Assembly (NCBI GenBank): GCA_026224775.1
Contig: JAMFRP010000007.1
Span: 62,001 to 126,000, forward strand
Length of the DNA stretch: 64,000 bases
From: Bacteroidota bacterium
GTDB lineage: Bacteria > Bacteroidota > Bacteroidia > Sphingobacteriales > Sphingobacteriaceae
Direction: 5' to 3'
The position numbers and the translations under genes were made by a program. Positions 33,602 to 43,119 of this stretch are shown in pieces. The first letter of the stretch is position 1. The number at the start of each line of letters is the position of its first letter. The notes beneath the pieces were generated by a model. The model saw only the letters and a list, made by a program, of their open reading frames with translations. It ran no database searches and was not told the origin of the DNA.

Positions 33602-34492
33602 ATGAAGAATATTACAGTTATAGGTTCAGGAACTATGGGTAATGGTATTGCGCATACCTTCGCGCAGCATGGGTTTAATGTTTCGTTGGTAGATATTAAC
33701 GAGACTGCATTAAACCGCGCTATGCAAACCATAACCAATAACCTTGACAGGCAGATAAAAAAAGGCACAATAGATGAGCGGGCAAAAACTGCAACATTAA
33801 ACCATATTAAAACTTACACTGATTTAAAAGATGCTGTACAAAACGCAGATCTGGTTATTGAAGCAGCTACCGAAAACCGGGAAATTAAACTTGGTTTGTT
33901 TAAACAGTTAAGCGAGCTATGCAGCGATAAGGTAATATTGGCTTCCAATACTTCATCTATATCAATCACTCAAATCGCTTCAGTAACTAAGAAACCGGGG
34001 AATGTAATCGGCATGCACTTTATGAATCCAGTACCATTAATGAAGCTGGTTGAAGTAATAAGGGGTTATGCAACTACGGATGAAGTTACCAATACCATCA
34101 TGCAACTATCTGCAACTTTAGATAAAGTACCGGTAGAAGTAAATGATTACCCTGGCTTTGTAGCGAACCGCATTCTAATGCCAATGATAAATGAAGCGAT
34201 TTATACGCTTTATGAAGGCGTAGCCGGGGTTTACGAAATAGATACAGTAATGAAATTAGGAATGGCGCACCCTATGGGGCCTTTGCAACTTGCGGATTTT
34301 ATAGGACTGGATGTTTGTTTAGCTATATTGAATGTATTGCATAGCGGTTTCGGCAATCCTAAATATGCGCCTTGTCCACTTTTGGTAAATATGGTAACGG
34401 CCGGCCACCTGGGCGTAAAATCAGGCAGCGGGTTCTATAAATACACAGCAGACAGTAAAGAACTGGTAATTGCCGATAAGTTCAACAAATAG
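33602..34492 (+). CDS. 3-hydroxybutyryl-CoA dehydrogenase family protein
   Basis: A 296-residue NAD-dependent 3-hydroxyacyl-CoA dehydrogenase. The Rossmann start is VIGSGTMGNGIAHTFAQHG, the catalytic His is in GMHFMNPVPLMKLVEVI, Glu and Ser in NTSSISITQIA fit the active site, and the C-terminal domain has DYPGFVANRILMPMINEA. It is close in length to clostridial Hbd (282). It may act in fatty acid breakdown or storage metabolism. It starts 51 bp after bioD; linked transcription is possible. Confidence 0.93.
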   Translation: MKNITVIGSGTMGNGIAHTFAQHGFNVSLVDINETALNRAMQTITNNLDRQIKKGTIDERAKTATLNHIKTYTDLKDAVQNADLVIEAATENREIKLGLFKQLSELCSDKVILASNTSSISITQIASVTKKPGNVIGMHFMNPVPLMKLVEVIRGYATTDEVTNTIMQLSATLDKVPVEVNDYPGFVANRILMPMINEAIYTLYEGVAGVYEIDTVMKLGMAHPMGPLQLADFIGLDVCLAILNVLHSGFGNPKYAPCPLLVNMVTAGHLGVKSGSGFYKYTADSKELVIADKFNK

Positions 34493-34552
34493 ATTATTAA
34501 ACCTTTTTGGTAGTTATTTGTCCATACTTATTATCTATCAAAAAAAATACTT

Positions 34553-34846
34553 ATGAAAACATTACAAAAATTAGGGATCATGACGGCATTAGCTGGTTCT
34601 CTATTTATGTCAGCCTGTGCAGGAGAGTATTATGTGACCAGTCAACCAGCAGAAACTGTTTATGTGAGACCTGGTGCGCCATACCCCGGTGCAATTTGGA
34701 TTGATGGTGATTGGATTTGGAGCGGTGGCGTTTATGTGCGCAGGCCTGGCCATTGGGCTCGGCCCCGTGCCGGAAGGGTTTGGGTTGCAGGCAACTGGCA
34801 CCATGGCCCACGCGGTTATGCATGGCATAGAGGATATTGGAGATAA
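34553..34846 (+). CDS. Small lipoprotein with YxWxxG/WG-rich repeats
   Basis: A 97-residue protein with a lipobox (FMSACAG). The mature part is rich in Trp, Gly, Arg and His, in repeats such as WIDGDWIWSGG, RPGHWARP and VAGNWHHGPRGYAWHRGYW. This is the YXWGXW/WxxGxW repeat type of envelope protein. Function is not known. A strong terminator follows. A 91-codon antisense frame over it is only a codon-bias shadow. Confidence 0.8.
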   Translation: MKTLQKLGIMTALAGSLFMSACAGEYYVTSQPAETVYVRPGAPYPGAIWIDGDWIWSGGVYVRRPGHWARPRAGRVWVAGNWHHGPRGYAWHRGYWR

Positions 34847-34883
34847 TTAATTCTCCTATACCCCTTAAGGAGGTCATCAAAAT

Positions 34884-34920
34884 AAAAAGGAGCTATTCCA
34901 TTTTGGAATAGCTCCTTTTT
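34884..34920 (+). terminator. Terminator after the WG-repeat lipoprotein
   Basis: AAAAAGGAGCTATTCCA and TGGAATAGCTCCTTTTT are perfect 17-bp complements with a TTT loop and a T-rich tail. Confidence 0.9.
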
Positions 34921-35010
34921 ATTTTAATTAATACTACATATATATCCTTGCGCAACACATAATATGTCATTCATTTCTATTACCCAAAAAAACACTAACT
35001 CTGTTAATTT

Positions 35011-35078
35011 CACTCCAACGTTTGCGTAGATATATACACCAACTTACTTCAATTTAAAAGGAATACGTTGTAATATTG
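35011..35078 (+). promoter_or_regulatory. LacI-type operator and promoter of the yhcH-like/kdgF unit
   Basis: The operator CACTCCAACGTTTGCGTA lies at 35011-35028, and a -7-like box TAATATTG begins 60 bp after the operator start (35071). The first T of the TTTG core of the -7 box is A. The operator sits 117 bp before the first gene. The match to four other sites upstream of pectin genes supports its role. Confidence 0.7.
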
Positions 35079-35144
35079 AAAAAATAAACATTGTATTAAT
35101 AATACGTAAAGGAACACTAAGTCCTATTTAAACCCTTTATAATC

Positions 35145-35750
35145 ATGAGAATAAAAAAAGCTTTTATCATAACCTTGGTTTTTCTGAATTTCTTCGGAAT
35201 GAAAAATATAGCATTGGCTCAAACTGATCAAAAAACTGCTGAGCAATGGGTAAAAAGCAAGGTATGGAGCAACGGACTTTTAATAGATGTAGCCCCCTCT
35301 GTTAACGCCTTGGAATTTTACAAACAGTACAATGCCAACAAAACTGTTTGGGATAAGGTATTCGCTTTCATGAAAAATCAGGATCTAAAAAACCTGGCTC
35401 CTGGAAATTACCCGATAGACGATAAGAATGCATATGCAAGCATCACCAATAACCCCTCTAAGACATTGGAAGATGCGAAATGGGAATCACACCAAAAATA
35501 TATCGATCTGCAGTATGTTATCAACGGAGAAGAAAAAATAGGTGTAGCGCCGGTAAGCACTGCTACTGTAATTAAACCTTATAACCCGGCTAAAGACGCA
35601 GCTAACTATACCGCTGACGGGACTTATTACATAGCAACACCTAGTCAGTTCTTTTTATTTTTCCCACCTGATGCTCATCGGCCCAACATCAAAGTTGATG
35701 GATATGACACAGTGAAAAAATTAGTTATAAAAATTAAAGTGGTTAATTAA
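35145..35750 (+). CDS. Exported YhcH/YjgK/YiaL family protein
   Basis: A 201-residue protein with a signal peptide (about 26 residues, ending ALAQ) joined to a YhcH/YjgK/YiaL (DUF386) beta-barrel. The core shows GNYPIDDKNAYASI, ESHQKYIDLQYVINGEEKIG and FLFFPPDAHRPNI, with His residues placed as in the metal-binding cupin-like pocket. Most relatives are cytosolic and about 150 residues long and act on sugar acids such as N-acetylneuraminate or ascorbate-related sugars. The signal peptide is therefore unusual. The kdgF gene follows by 54 bp under the same operator, so an uronic acid substrate in the periplasm is likely. Confidence 0.88.
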   Translation: MRIKKAFIITLVFLNFFGMKNIALAQTDQKTAEQWVKSKVWSNGLLIDVAPSVNALEFYKQYNANKTVWDKVFAFMKNQDLKNLAPGNYPIDDKNAYASITNNPSKTLEDAKWESHQKYIDLQYVINGEEKIGVAPVSTATVIKPYNPAKDAANYTADGTYYIATPSQFFLFFPPDAHRPNIKVDGYDTVKKLVIKIKVVN

Positions 35751-35804
35751 TATCTAAACACATATAAGCATACTTAATAAAACGGTAAACAATAGCATAC
35801 TAAA

Positions 35805-36167
35805 ATGATACAGAGCAATTTATTTCAATTTGAGGAAAAATCTGACTGGAAAACAGTTGGTGCGGGAGTACAGCGACAAGTATTGGGATATGATGATAAA
35901 GTAATGCTTGTTAAGGTTAAGTTTGAGAAAGACAGCTGTGGGCAATTACATAACCATGCGCACTCGCAGGTAACCTATGTGGAAAGCGGCACTTTTGAAA
36001 TGACTATGGGCGATACAAAAAAGATCATCAGCAAAGGCGATGGTTATTATGCACCACCCTATACTGTACATGGTTGTGTTTGCCTTGAGGAAGGTATGCT
36101 GGTTGATGCATTCAGCCCTTTAAGGTGGGAATTTATAGATACAGATCATAGCCAATACACGCTATAA
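35805..36167 (+). CDS. kdgF: KdgF-like cupin, pectin degradation
   Basis: A 120-residue single-domain cupin with metal ligands in LHNHAHSQVTYVESGTFEM and a later His in YTVHGCV. It matches KdgF, which speeds the ring opening and conversion of 4,5-unsaturated galacturonate to 5-keto-4-deoxyuronate. This product is the substrate of KduI, also in this window. It has no signal peptide, so it should be cytosolic. Confidence 0.88.
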   Translation: MIQSNLFQFEEKSDWKTVGAGVQRQVLGYDDKVMLVKVKFEKDSCGQLHNHAHSQVTYVESGTFEMTMGDTKKIISKGDGYYAPPYTVHGCVCLEEGMLVDAFSPLRWEFIDTDHSQYTL

Positions 36168-36265
36168 TAATAAAATTCTTATTCGGACAATATATATCCT
36201 ACAACCTTATTCAATTAGTTTTTTCCTAATGATTATTAACTCTTCTAAATGTGTTTAGATTTATG

Positions 36266-36294
36266 TTGAGCTATGAATGAAAATGTTAGATTTG
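36266..36294 (+). promoter_or_regulatory. Candidate araR promoter
   Basis: GTTG (TTG at 36266-36268) and an exact TAGATTTG (36287-36294) form -33 and -7 boxes with an 18-bp spacer, 34 bp before the araR ATG. Confidence 0.6.
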
Positions 36295-36328
36295 TAGGTA
36301 CATCCTTGAAAAAAGATTAACCATTTAA

Positions 36329-37036
36329 ATGATCAGCTATTCCAAACAAAGTCGGTTCACACAGGCAGTAGATTGTATTATATTTGGATTTGACGGTGAT
36401 ACCTTAAAAATTTTATTGATACAACGTGGGTTTGAACCCGAGATGGGTAAATGGAGCCTTATGGGGGGCTTTGTACAACCCGATGAAAGCCTCGATCAGG
36501 CATCAAACCGGATACTTAAACAGTTAACAGGCTTAGATGGTATGTATTTAGAACAATTACATACTTTCGGCAATCCACTTCGCGACCCTATGGAAAGAAC
36601 AGTATCTACAGCCTACTTTGCCCTGATAGATATTAACAAGTATCAAAAACAAATAAGTGCAGATTTTCATCCTGAATGGTTCTCGCTTAAACGTATGCCT
36701 AAACTTATATTTGACCAGCAAGAAATGGTTGAAATGGCGAAAAGGCGTATCCGTTATAAGGCCGCACTACATCCAATACTTTTTGAATTGCTGCCCAGTA
36801 GGTTTACCATCCCACAACTGCAAAGCCTTTATGAAAGCGTGTACAATACTACTATTGATAAACGTAATTTCAGCAAACGAATATTGGCTACCGGTTTACT
36901 GATTAAACAAGCTGAAAAAGATAAAGCCGGATCAAGAAGAGGTGCATTTTACTATCAACTGAATATGCAGAATTATTATGCCAAATTCCAGGCATTTTTA
37001 AACCTGATCCCCAACCCTACCAACCTGATATTTTAA
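36329..37036 (+). CDS. araR: Nudix-type arabinose regulator AraR
   Basis: A 235-residue protein with an N-terminal Nudix fold (about 10-150) and a C-terminal winged helix (about 160-225; FTIPQLQSLYESVYNTTIDKRNF). Starts such as AVDCIIFGFDGDTLKILLIQRGFEPEMGKWSLMGGF, seen in parts, closely resemble AraR of Bacteroides thetaiotaomicron. The Nudix box begins GGFVQPDES but the catalytic REUxEE part reads NRILKQLTG, so hydrolysis is probably lost. AraR-type proteins repress arabinose genes and release DNA with L-arabinose. Its gene faces the araBDA-transporter operon across a shared terminator. Confidence 0.92.
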   Translation: MISYSKQSRFTQAVDCIIFGFDGDTLKILLIQRGFEPEMGKWSLMGGFVQPDESLDQASNRILKQLTGLDGMYLEQLHTFGNPLRDPMERTVSTAYFALIDINKYQKQISADFHPEWFSLKRMPKLIFDQQEMVEMAKRRIRYKAALHPILFELLPSRFTIPQLQSLYESVYNTTIDKRNFSKRILATGLLIKQAEKDKAGSRRGAFYYQLNMQNYYAKFQAFLNLIPNPTNLIF

Positions 37037-37053
37037 TCGAGAATAAATATAGT

Positions 37054-37086
37054 AAAACAGGCATCCCAAATTGGGATGCCTGTTTT
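37054..37086. terminator. Bidirectional terminator between araR and the ara operon
   Basis: AAAACAGGCATCCCAA and TTGGGATGCCTGTTTT are perfect 16-bp complements around a single central base, with T-runs on both strands. It separates the convergent araR and symporter genes. Confidence 0.9.
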
Positions 37087-37105
37087 TATTTGCGGTAAGT
37101 TTACA

Positions 37106-38812
37106 CTACCAAAACTTCACATAAAGCGTTGTAAGTAATAACAGCGTTATCACTATAAGCGCCAATGTTGAAGGTTCTACCTTGAACATCGATCTATCTA
37201 AAACAAAATGTTTAGGATTAATTTTAGGAGCAAATAAGCTTATAACTACCATTACTATCATGGTAAACAAGAAAGATAGCCCCATACAAATCAAGAATGG
37301 AATTTCATAGCCACCATGTCCATTCGGGAAAGCGGTATACAAAAAGGTTTCGTTTCCAAATAGAGATGGCGCATAGTTATTGAACAAAACAGAAGCTAAA
37401 AATCCTGTCAGGATACCTGCAATTGCGGCCCCGCCTGTGGTACGCTTCCAAAAAAAGCCCAATATAAATATGGCAAAGATGCCCGGACTAATAAAACCGG
37501 TATATTTTTGGATAAATGTGAAACCACCTTCACCGCCTATTCCTAAAAGATCTTTCCAGGTAAGTAAAATGGAAAGGAACAAAGCTACGCCAATGATGAT
37601 CTTACCCATGCCAACCATCGATTTCTCATCTGCATCCCTTTTTATGTATTTCTTATAAATATCCATTGTGAATATGGTGGATATACTATTAGCCTTACCT
37701 GCCAGTGAAGCAACAATGGCAGCGGTTAGTGCCGCTATCGAAAGGCCTTTTAAACCATTTGGCAAAAACCCAAGCACAGCAGAATAAGCATTATCAGGAT
37801 TTAAGTGCCCGCCTACTGTCATTTCATGTTGCAGGCCGCCGTTTTTATATAAAACGTAAGCTGCAATACCGGGCAGAATCACAATAATAGGCATAGCCAG
37901 TTTCATCAAACCTGCAAACAAAATACCGGTACGTGCAGTTTTAAGGTTGGCACCTAATGCCCTTTGAGTAATATATTGATTGCAGCCCCAATAGTTTAAG
38001 TTAACTATCCATTGGCCTGCAAAATACATCGCAATACCCGGCAATAAAAGATATTTATCAATATCCTGCTGTGAGGCATGCGGACCGGGTTTAGGTAGTA
38101 TCATTTTAAAGTGATCGGGCGCATTTTTAAGCATGGCGCTAAAGCCTGCTAATGCATCTTTACCCAATCCAAAATGCTCACTAACCAATGTCAGGGCAAT
38201 ATAGGTAGTAGCTAAACCGCCTATAACCAACACCAGTACCTGTATTACGTCGGTAAATCCAATTACCTTCATACCACCAAGGGCGATAACAAGCGAGAAC
38301 ACAGCAAGTGCAATAATGATATAATGAAATGTTTCCTGACTGCCGCCGGCCAAACTATTAATAGCCAATGCGCCCAGGAAGAGAATTGAAGTTAAATTAA
38401 CAAATACATACAGAAACAGCCAGAAAATAGCCATGATCAAACTTACTGTTTGATTATACCTGGTTTCAAGAAATTGGGGCATGGTAAATATCTTATTTTT
38501 AAGATATACTGGTATAAACCATACCGCCACAATAATAAGTGCGATGGCAGCTACCCATTCATAGGCCGCAACAGCAAGCCCCACCTGGAAGCCTTGACCG
38601 CTGGCACCTATAAACTGTTCTGCCGAAATATTGGAGGCGATTAGCGATGCGCCAATGGCCCACCATGTAAGCGATCCTTCAGCTAGAAAAAAGTCGTGAC
38701 TGCCGGATATGGCAACTGTTTTTTTACGGCGATATACCCAATAGCCATAACCCGATACTACAAAAAAGTAGATAACGAATATTACGTAATCAATAGCTGA
38801 AAACTTATTCAT
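37106..38812 (-). CDS. Sodium:solute symporter, probably for L-arabinose
   Basis: A 568-residue SSS-family transporter with about 14 membrane helices. It has the family features WWAIGASLIASNISAEQFIG, GMKVIGFTDVIQV and WIVNLNYWGCNQYITQRALGA. It brings a sugar into the cytosol with sodium. It is the last gene of the araB-araD-araA operon, 81 bp after araA, so L-arabinose is the best guess. The closely related SGLT-type members carry other hexoses, so substrate is inferred from context only. Confidence 0.9.
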   Translation of the reverse strand: MNKFSAIDYVIFVIYFFVVSGYGYWVYRRKKTVAISGSHDFFLAEGSLTWWAIGASLIASNISAEQFIGASGQGFQVGLAVAAYEWVAAIALIIVAVWFIPVYLKNKIFTMPQFLETRYNQTVSLIMAIFWLFLYVFVNLTSILFLGALAINSLAGGSQETFHYIIIALAVFSLVIALGGMKVIGFTDVIQVLVLVIGGLATTYIALTLVSEHFGLGKDALAGFSAMLKNAPDHFKMILPKPGPHASQQDIDKYLLLPGIAMYFAGQWIVNLNYWGCNQYITQRALGANLKTARTGILFAGLMKLAMPIIVILPGIAAYVLYKNGGLQHEMTVGGHLNPDNAYSAVLGFLPNGLKGLSIAALTAAIVASLAGKANSISTIFTMDIYKKYIKRDADEKSMVGMGKIIIGVALFLSILLTWKDLLGIGGEGGFTFIQKYTGFISPGIFAIFILGFFWKRTTGGAAIAGILTGFLASVLFNNYAPSLFGNETFLYTAFPNGHGGYEIPFLICMGLSFLFTMIVMVVISLFAPKINPKHFVLDRSMFKVEPSTLALIVITLLLLTTLYVKFW

Positions 38813-38893
38813 ATTTTAATAATTGGTTTAAATTGGTTAAAACCTACCTATGCTAAATGCCCAACAAGCCTAGGCAGGTTATATAAAAAGCTA

Positions 38894-40384
38894 TTATTTG
38901 TAAGCCGCATCATTCCAGCGCAGTTCATTACGGAACTGATCCAGCTTGGTATCTTTACCAATACGCACAAATTCAATACCCGCAATATCAGCAAAGTCCT
39001 GTAAATGTTCCGCAGTTAGGTTTTGACTGTATGCAGTATGGTGCGCGCCACCCGCATATATCCATGCCGCGCAACCTGTTTTCATATCTGGGTATGGTTT
39101 CCATAATACCCTTGCTACCGGCAGGTTAGGCAAATCATTTTGTGGTTCAACAGCTTTAACTTCGTTTATTAGTAAGCGGAAACGGTTGCCCATATCAACA
39201 ATAGATGCATTAAGCGCTTCGCCACCAGCCACGTTAAATACCAGCCTTGCAGGGTCCGCTTTACCACCAATACCTAAAGGATGCACCTCTAAAGCTGCTT
39301 TACCATTAGCTAATGAAGCATCAACTTCCAACATATGCGAACCTAAAACCAAAGCATTGTTAGGATCGAAATGATAAGTATAATCTTCCATAAAAGCATT
39401 ACCGCCCGGCAATCCGCTGCCCATCACTTTAAAGGCACGTACCAGAGCTGCTGTTTTCCAATCGCCTTCACCGGCGAAGCCATAACCATCGGCCATTAAG
39501 CGTTGCGAAGCGATGCCTGGCAGTTGAGCCATACCATGCAGGTCTTCAAACGTATCTGAAAAGCCCTTAAAATCGCCTTCTTTTAGAAATGATCTCATTC
39601 CCAACTCAATCCTGGCTGCTTCATAAACTGAAGAATGCCTTGCACCGCCTTTATTAAGGTCGGCATCCATGGTATACGAGCTTTGATACTCATCAATTAA
39701 TTTGTTAATGGCCTCGTCACTAACTGCGTTTATTACTTCCACTAAATCTCCTATGCCATAAGTATTAACAGAGAATCCAAATTTCAACTCCGCCTCAACC
39801 TTATCGCCATCGGTAACAGCAACAAAACGCATGTTGTCACCAAAACGCGCAAATTTTGCACCTTGCCAATCATACCAGGCAGCCGCAGCACGTGACCAAG
39901 TGCTTATTTGGTCTAATACTTCGGTATCCTGCCAATGGCCTACTACTACTTTACGGTTTTTACGCATGCGCGATACCATAAAACCAAACTCCCTGTCACC
40001 ATGCGCGCTTTGGTTCAGATTCATAAAATCCATATCAATGCTGCTCCATGGAATATCGCGGTTATATTGCGTATGCAGGTGCAACATTGGTTTTTGTAAG
40101 ATACTTAATCCACGTATCCACATTTTTGCAGGTGAAAAAGTGTGCATCCATGTGATTATACCAATCACATTTTTAGCTGCATTTGCCTCCTGTATCGTGG
40201 CATAAATTTCTTCCGATGATTTAACAATAGGTTTGAAAACTACACGCACAGGTATTTTGCCTGAAGTATCTATTCCTTTTACAATTTCCTGCGAGTGTTC
40301 TGCAACTTTTTTTAACGTTTCTTCTCCGTACAAACTCTGGCTTCCTGTTATAAACCAAACTTCAAATATTTTTAAATCGATCAT
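38894..40384 (-). CDS. araA: L-arabinose isomerase
   Basis: A 496-residue enzyme of normal AraA length. It begins [25 protein letters not shown] and contains [39 protein letters not shown] and [15 protein letters not shown], which hold the metal-binding Glu and His residues. It interconverts L-arabinose and L-ribulose in the cytosol. It lies between araD and the symporter gene, with an octamer repeat in its 5' gap. Confidence 0.97.
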   Translation of the reverse strand: MIDLKIFEVWFITGSQSLYGEETLKKVAEHSQEIVKGIDTSGKIPVRVVFKPIVKSSEEIYATIQEANAAKNVIGIITWMHTFSPAKMWIRGLSILQKPMLHLHTQYNRDIPWSSIDMDFMNLNQSAHGDREFGFMVSRMRKNRKVVVGHWQDTEVLDQISTWSRAAAAWYDWQGAKFARFGDNMRFVAVTDGDKVEAELKFGFSVNTYGIGDLVEVINAVSDEAINKLIDEYQSSYTMDADLNKGGARHSSVYEAARIELGMRSFLKEGDFKGFSDTFEDLHGMAQLPGIASQRLMADGYGFAGEGDWKTAALVRAFKVMGSGLPGGNAFMEDYTYHFDPNNALVLGSHMLEVDASLANGKAALEVHPLGIGGKADPARLVFNVAGGEALNASIVDMGNRFRLLINEVKAVEPQNDLPNLPVARVLWKPYPDMKTGCAAWIYAGGAHHTAYSQNLTAEHLQDFADIAGIEFVRIGKDTKLDQFRNELRWNDAAYK

Positions 40385-40392
40385 ATTATATT

Positions 40393-40432
40393 TAGTGAAT
40401 TAGTGATTGAGTGAATTAGTGAATTAGTGAAT
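40393..40432. repeat. Five tandem octamers TAGTGAAT (locus 3)
   Basis: Five units in tandem: TAGTGAAT, TAGTGATT, GAGTGAAT, TAGTGAAT, TAGTGAAT. They fill the gap between araD and araA inside the ara operon. The second, inverted arm seen at the other two loci is absent here. Confidence 0.85.
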
Positions 40433-40462
40433 AGTGGGTTTCAAATATTAATTGTCACCCAC

Positions 40463-41161
40463 TTATTGTCCATAGTATGAATCAGGGCCATGTTTTCTTT
40501 CAAAGTGTTTTTTTATTAGGGAATCCTGTAATCTTTTCGCTTGAGGGTTTATTTGTTCAGTAAGATAGGCCATATGCGCAACCGCTTCCAGAACCGCACT
40601 GTTGTACACGGCCTTTTCTGCCGATTTACCCCAACTAAATGGCGCATGGTTGCCTACTAATACCATCTCAACCTCTTTATGGTCTAATCCTTCTTTTTTA
40701 AAATGATCCATAATCTGAAAGCCGGTTTGATACTCATAATCTCCCTGGATCATTTCATCATTCATCGGTGGCGCGCAGGGTATATCCACGGTTAAATAGT
40801 CGGCATGGGTTGTACCAAAAATGGGTATACATCGCTGCGACTGCGCCCAAGCTGTTGCATATGTTGAGTGGGTGTGCACTATTCCATTAATATCGCTCCA
40901 ATGCTTATAAAGCACCGCATGGGTTTTGGTATCTGATGAAGGCCTTAGTTCTCCTTCAATAGTATTACCGTCAAAATCAACAATTACCATCTTTTCGGGT
41001 GAAAGATCTTCATAAGGTACACCGCTGGGCTTTATAGCAAACACACCCAGTTCATGATCGGCCGCGCTCACATTACCGAAGGTAAAAAGAACCAGATTTA
41101 GCTTCGGTAGCTGCATATTTGCTTCGTATGCGCTTTGTTTTATATGCTGATATTTGCTCAT
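40463..41161 (-). CDS. araD: L-ribulose-5-phosphate 4-epimerase
   Basis: A 232-residue class II aldolase-fold epimerase with zinc-binding His residues in GIVHTHSTYATAW and GTTHADYL, followed by NHAPFSWGKSAEKAVYNS. It converts L-ribulose 5-phosphate to D-xylulose 5-phosphate, which enters the pentose phosphate pathway. It lies 10 bp after araB and before araA. Confidence 0.96.
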   Translation of the reverse strand: MSKYQHIKQSAYEANMQLPKLNLVLFTFGNVSAADHELGVFAIKPSGVPYEDLSPEKMVIVDFDGNTIEGELRPSSDTKTHAVLYKHWSDINGIVHTHSTYATAWAQSQRCIPIFGTTHADYLTVDIPCAPPMNDEMIQGDYEYQTGFQIMDHFKKEGLDHKEVEMVLVGNHAPFSWGKSAEKAVYNSAVLEAVAHMAYLTEQINPQAKRLQDSLIKKHFERKHGPDSYYGQ

Positions 41162-41171
41162 ATTGCTGAAA

Positions 41172-42869
41172 TTATTTATGATTATTTAAGCTGTTCGCAA
41201 CCTGAAAGGCCACAAACTCACCTAAACCATTGTATTGTTTATATCTTCTTTTGTAAACTTCCTGGTATTGCGGATTGGGATAGTACTCTACGTCAAAGCC
41301 CCGGCCCATTGCCGCCATTGCCTCTTCAACTGTTGGATAAATACCCGCTACTACTGCCGCGAACATGGCAGCGCCCAAAGCGCAGGTATGTTTAAATTGA
41401 TGTATACGAATAGGCATGCCCAATACATCGGCCATGGTTTGCATAACAAATGGTGATTTTTTCGCTACCCCGCCTATACCAATAAGCCCCTTTACAGGTA
41501 TACCTTCTGATACAAAGCGCTCAACTATGCTTTTAGCTCCAAAGCAGGTAGCTTCGACTAATGCCTTAAACACGCGCGGAGCATCACTGCCCAAACCTAA
41601 ACCTGTTATAGCTCCTTTTAATGATTGATCCGCATCTGGTGTACGGCGGCCATTAAACCAATCAATCGCCAGTTCGCTATCTTCCTCAATAGGAAGAAAT
41701 GATGCTTGCCTGCTAAGTTCAGGTATGATTAATTCGGATAGCTCTAGTTTTAATGCTTCCGCAGTTTGTGCATCAATTATGGAAGATTGAGAGAGCAAAT
41801 TATCCATCGGCCATGATACGATATTCTTAAACCAAGCATAAGTATCACCAAAAGCAGACTGGCCGGCCTCAAGGCCCACCATACCGGGTATAACCGAGCC
41901 ATTTACTTGTCCGCATATACCGCGTACCAGCTTATCTTTCATTTCATTAACCGGAGCCACCAGTATATCGCAGGTAGAAGTACCCATTACCTTACTTAAA
42001 TGATATGGTTCTATTTGCCCACCTACCGCCCCCATGTGCGCGTCAAATGCTCCTGTGCCTACAATTACTTCGGTTGATAGTCCAAGCCGCTCAGCCCATT
42101 CGGGGCTTAACTTACCAGCCGCCTGATCTGCTGTATAGGTTTCTGTAAATAATTTTGAAGTGAATCCTTTTAAAACAGGATCTAGCGTAGTAAAAAACTC
42201 ATCCGGTGGTAAGCCATCAAACTCCTCTGCCCATAAAGCTTTATGCCCTGCTGAGCAACGCCCGCGTTTAATTTCGCTTGCATTTTTCCCACCAGTTAGC
42301 AGAAATGGCACCCAATCACAATGTTCAACCCATGAATGAGTCGCTTTTCTAACACTTTCATCAACCCTTAAAACATGTAACAGCTTAGCCCAAAACCATT
42401 CCGAAGAATAGATACCGCCAACATATTTAAGATAATTTATACTGAACTTGGTGGCATGCTCATTAATTTCCGCGGCTTCTTTTACGGCTGTATGATCTTT
42501 CCAAAGCACAAACATGGCATTGGGGTTTTCACTAAAAGCGGATGTTAGCGCAAGTGGTGTGCCTGTTTTATCTACCGCAACCGGGGTTGAACCGGTGGTA
42601 TCAACCGATAATCCTTTTATATTACCAGCAACAGTTGTGCCACCTGCAGTTTTAATACAATCCTTTATTGTTATTTCCAGACCTTCTATATAATCGAGCG
42701 GGTGTTGCCTGAATTGATTATTCGGAGCATCGCAATACAATCCCTTTTGCCAACGTGGGTAGTTATATACTGATGAAGCTATTTCTTCGCCATTAGTGGC
42801 ATTTATGATAACGGAGCGTACGGAATCAGAACCATAGTCGACCCCTATAACAAATTTGTCTTTACTCAT
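41172..42869 (-). CDS. araB: Ribulokinase
   Basis: A 565-residue FGGY-family kinase. It begins KFVIGVDYGSDSVRSVI, has DTTGSTPVAVD and WKDHTA early, and the C-terminal ATP-binding part includes GIGGVAKKSPFVMQTMAD and HTCALGAAMFAAVVAG. It phosphorylates L-ribulose at O5. It is the first gene of the araB-araD-araA-symporter operon. The 250-bp region upstream is shared with a divergent HAD gene and holds a candidate regulator site. Confidence 0.96.
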   Translation of the reverse strand: MSKDKFVIGVDYGSDSVRSVIINATNGEEIASSVYNYPRWQKGLYCDAPNNQFRQHPLDYIEGLEITIKDCIKTAGGTTVAGNIKGLSVDTTGSTPVAVDKTGTPLALTSAFSENPNAMFVLWKDHTAVKEAAEINEHATKFSINYLKYVGGIYSSEWFWAKLLHVLRVDESVRKATHSWVEHCDWVPFLLTGGKNASEIKRGRCSAGHKALWAEEFDGLPPDEFFTTLDPVLKGFTSKLFTETYTADQAAGKLSPEWAERLGLSTEVIVGTGAFDAHMGAVGGQIEPYHLSKVMGTSTCDILVAPVNEMKDKLVRGICGQVNGSVIPGMVGLEAGQSAFGDTYAWFKNIVSWPMDNLLSQSSIIDAQTAEALKLELSELIIPELSRQASFLPIEEDSELAIDWFNGRRTPDADQSLKGAITGLGLGSDAPRVFKALVEATCFGAKSIVERFVSEGIPVKGLIGIGGVAKKSPFVMQTMADVLGMPIRIHQFKHTCALGAAMFAAVVAGIYPTVEEAMAAMGRGFDVEYYPNPQYQEVYKRRYKQYNGLGEFVAFQVANSLNNHK

Positions 42870-43043
42870 ACTGGTTTATAATACGTGTCGAAATAACACT
42901 AATTTATTCACAAATAAAAGTTTTGATATAAAAAAGTTACCTAAAAGATAAAATAGAATTTATATTACTCAATATAAAGTTAAACTTATAGATAGAGCTC
43001 TTAATAATGTGGAAAGACAAAATCAACACTGATTAAATTTATT

Positions 43044-43060
43044 AGTGTATAATACATACT
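43044..43060. promoter_or_regulatory. Candidate AraR-binding palindrome
   Basis: AGTGTATAATACATACT contains a perfect odd palindrome TGTATAATACA (43046-43056). It is the most symmetric element in the gap between araB and the divergent HAD gene. A TATATTTG -7 box for the HAD gene follows at 43091-43098. That AraR binds here is inferred from location only. Confidence 0.35.
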
Positions 43061-43119
43061 TATAAAATAGAACCTGTTGCAGCATATTTTTATATTTGTA
43101 CTCTTTACTTTGATTATAT

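Noticed and set aside
34605..34880. Antisense frames of 72 and 91 codons over the WG-repeat lipoprotein
   Set aside because: They mirror the Trp/Gly/Arg-rich coding strand, lack signals and match no family.
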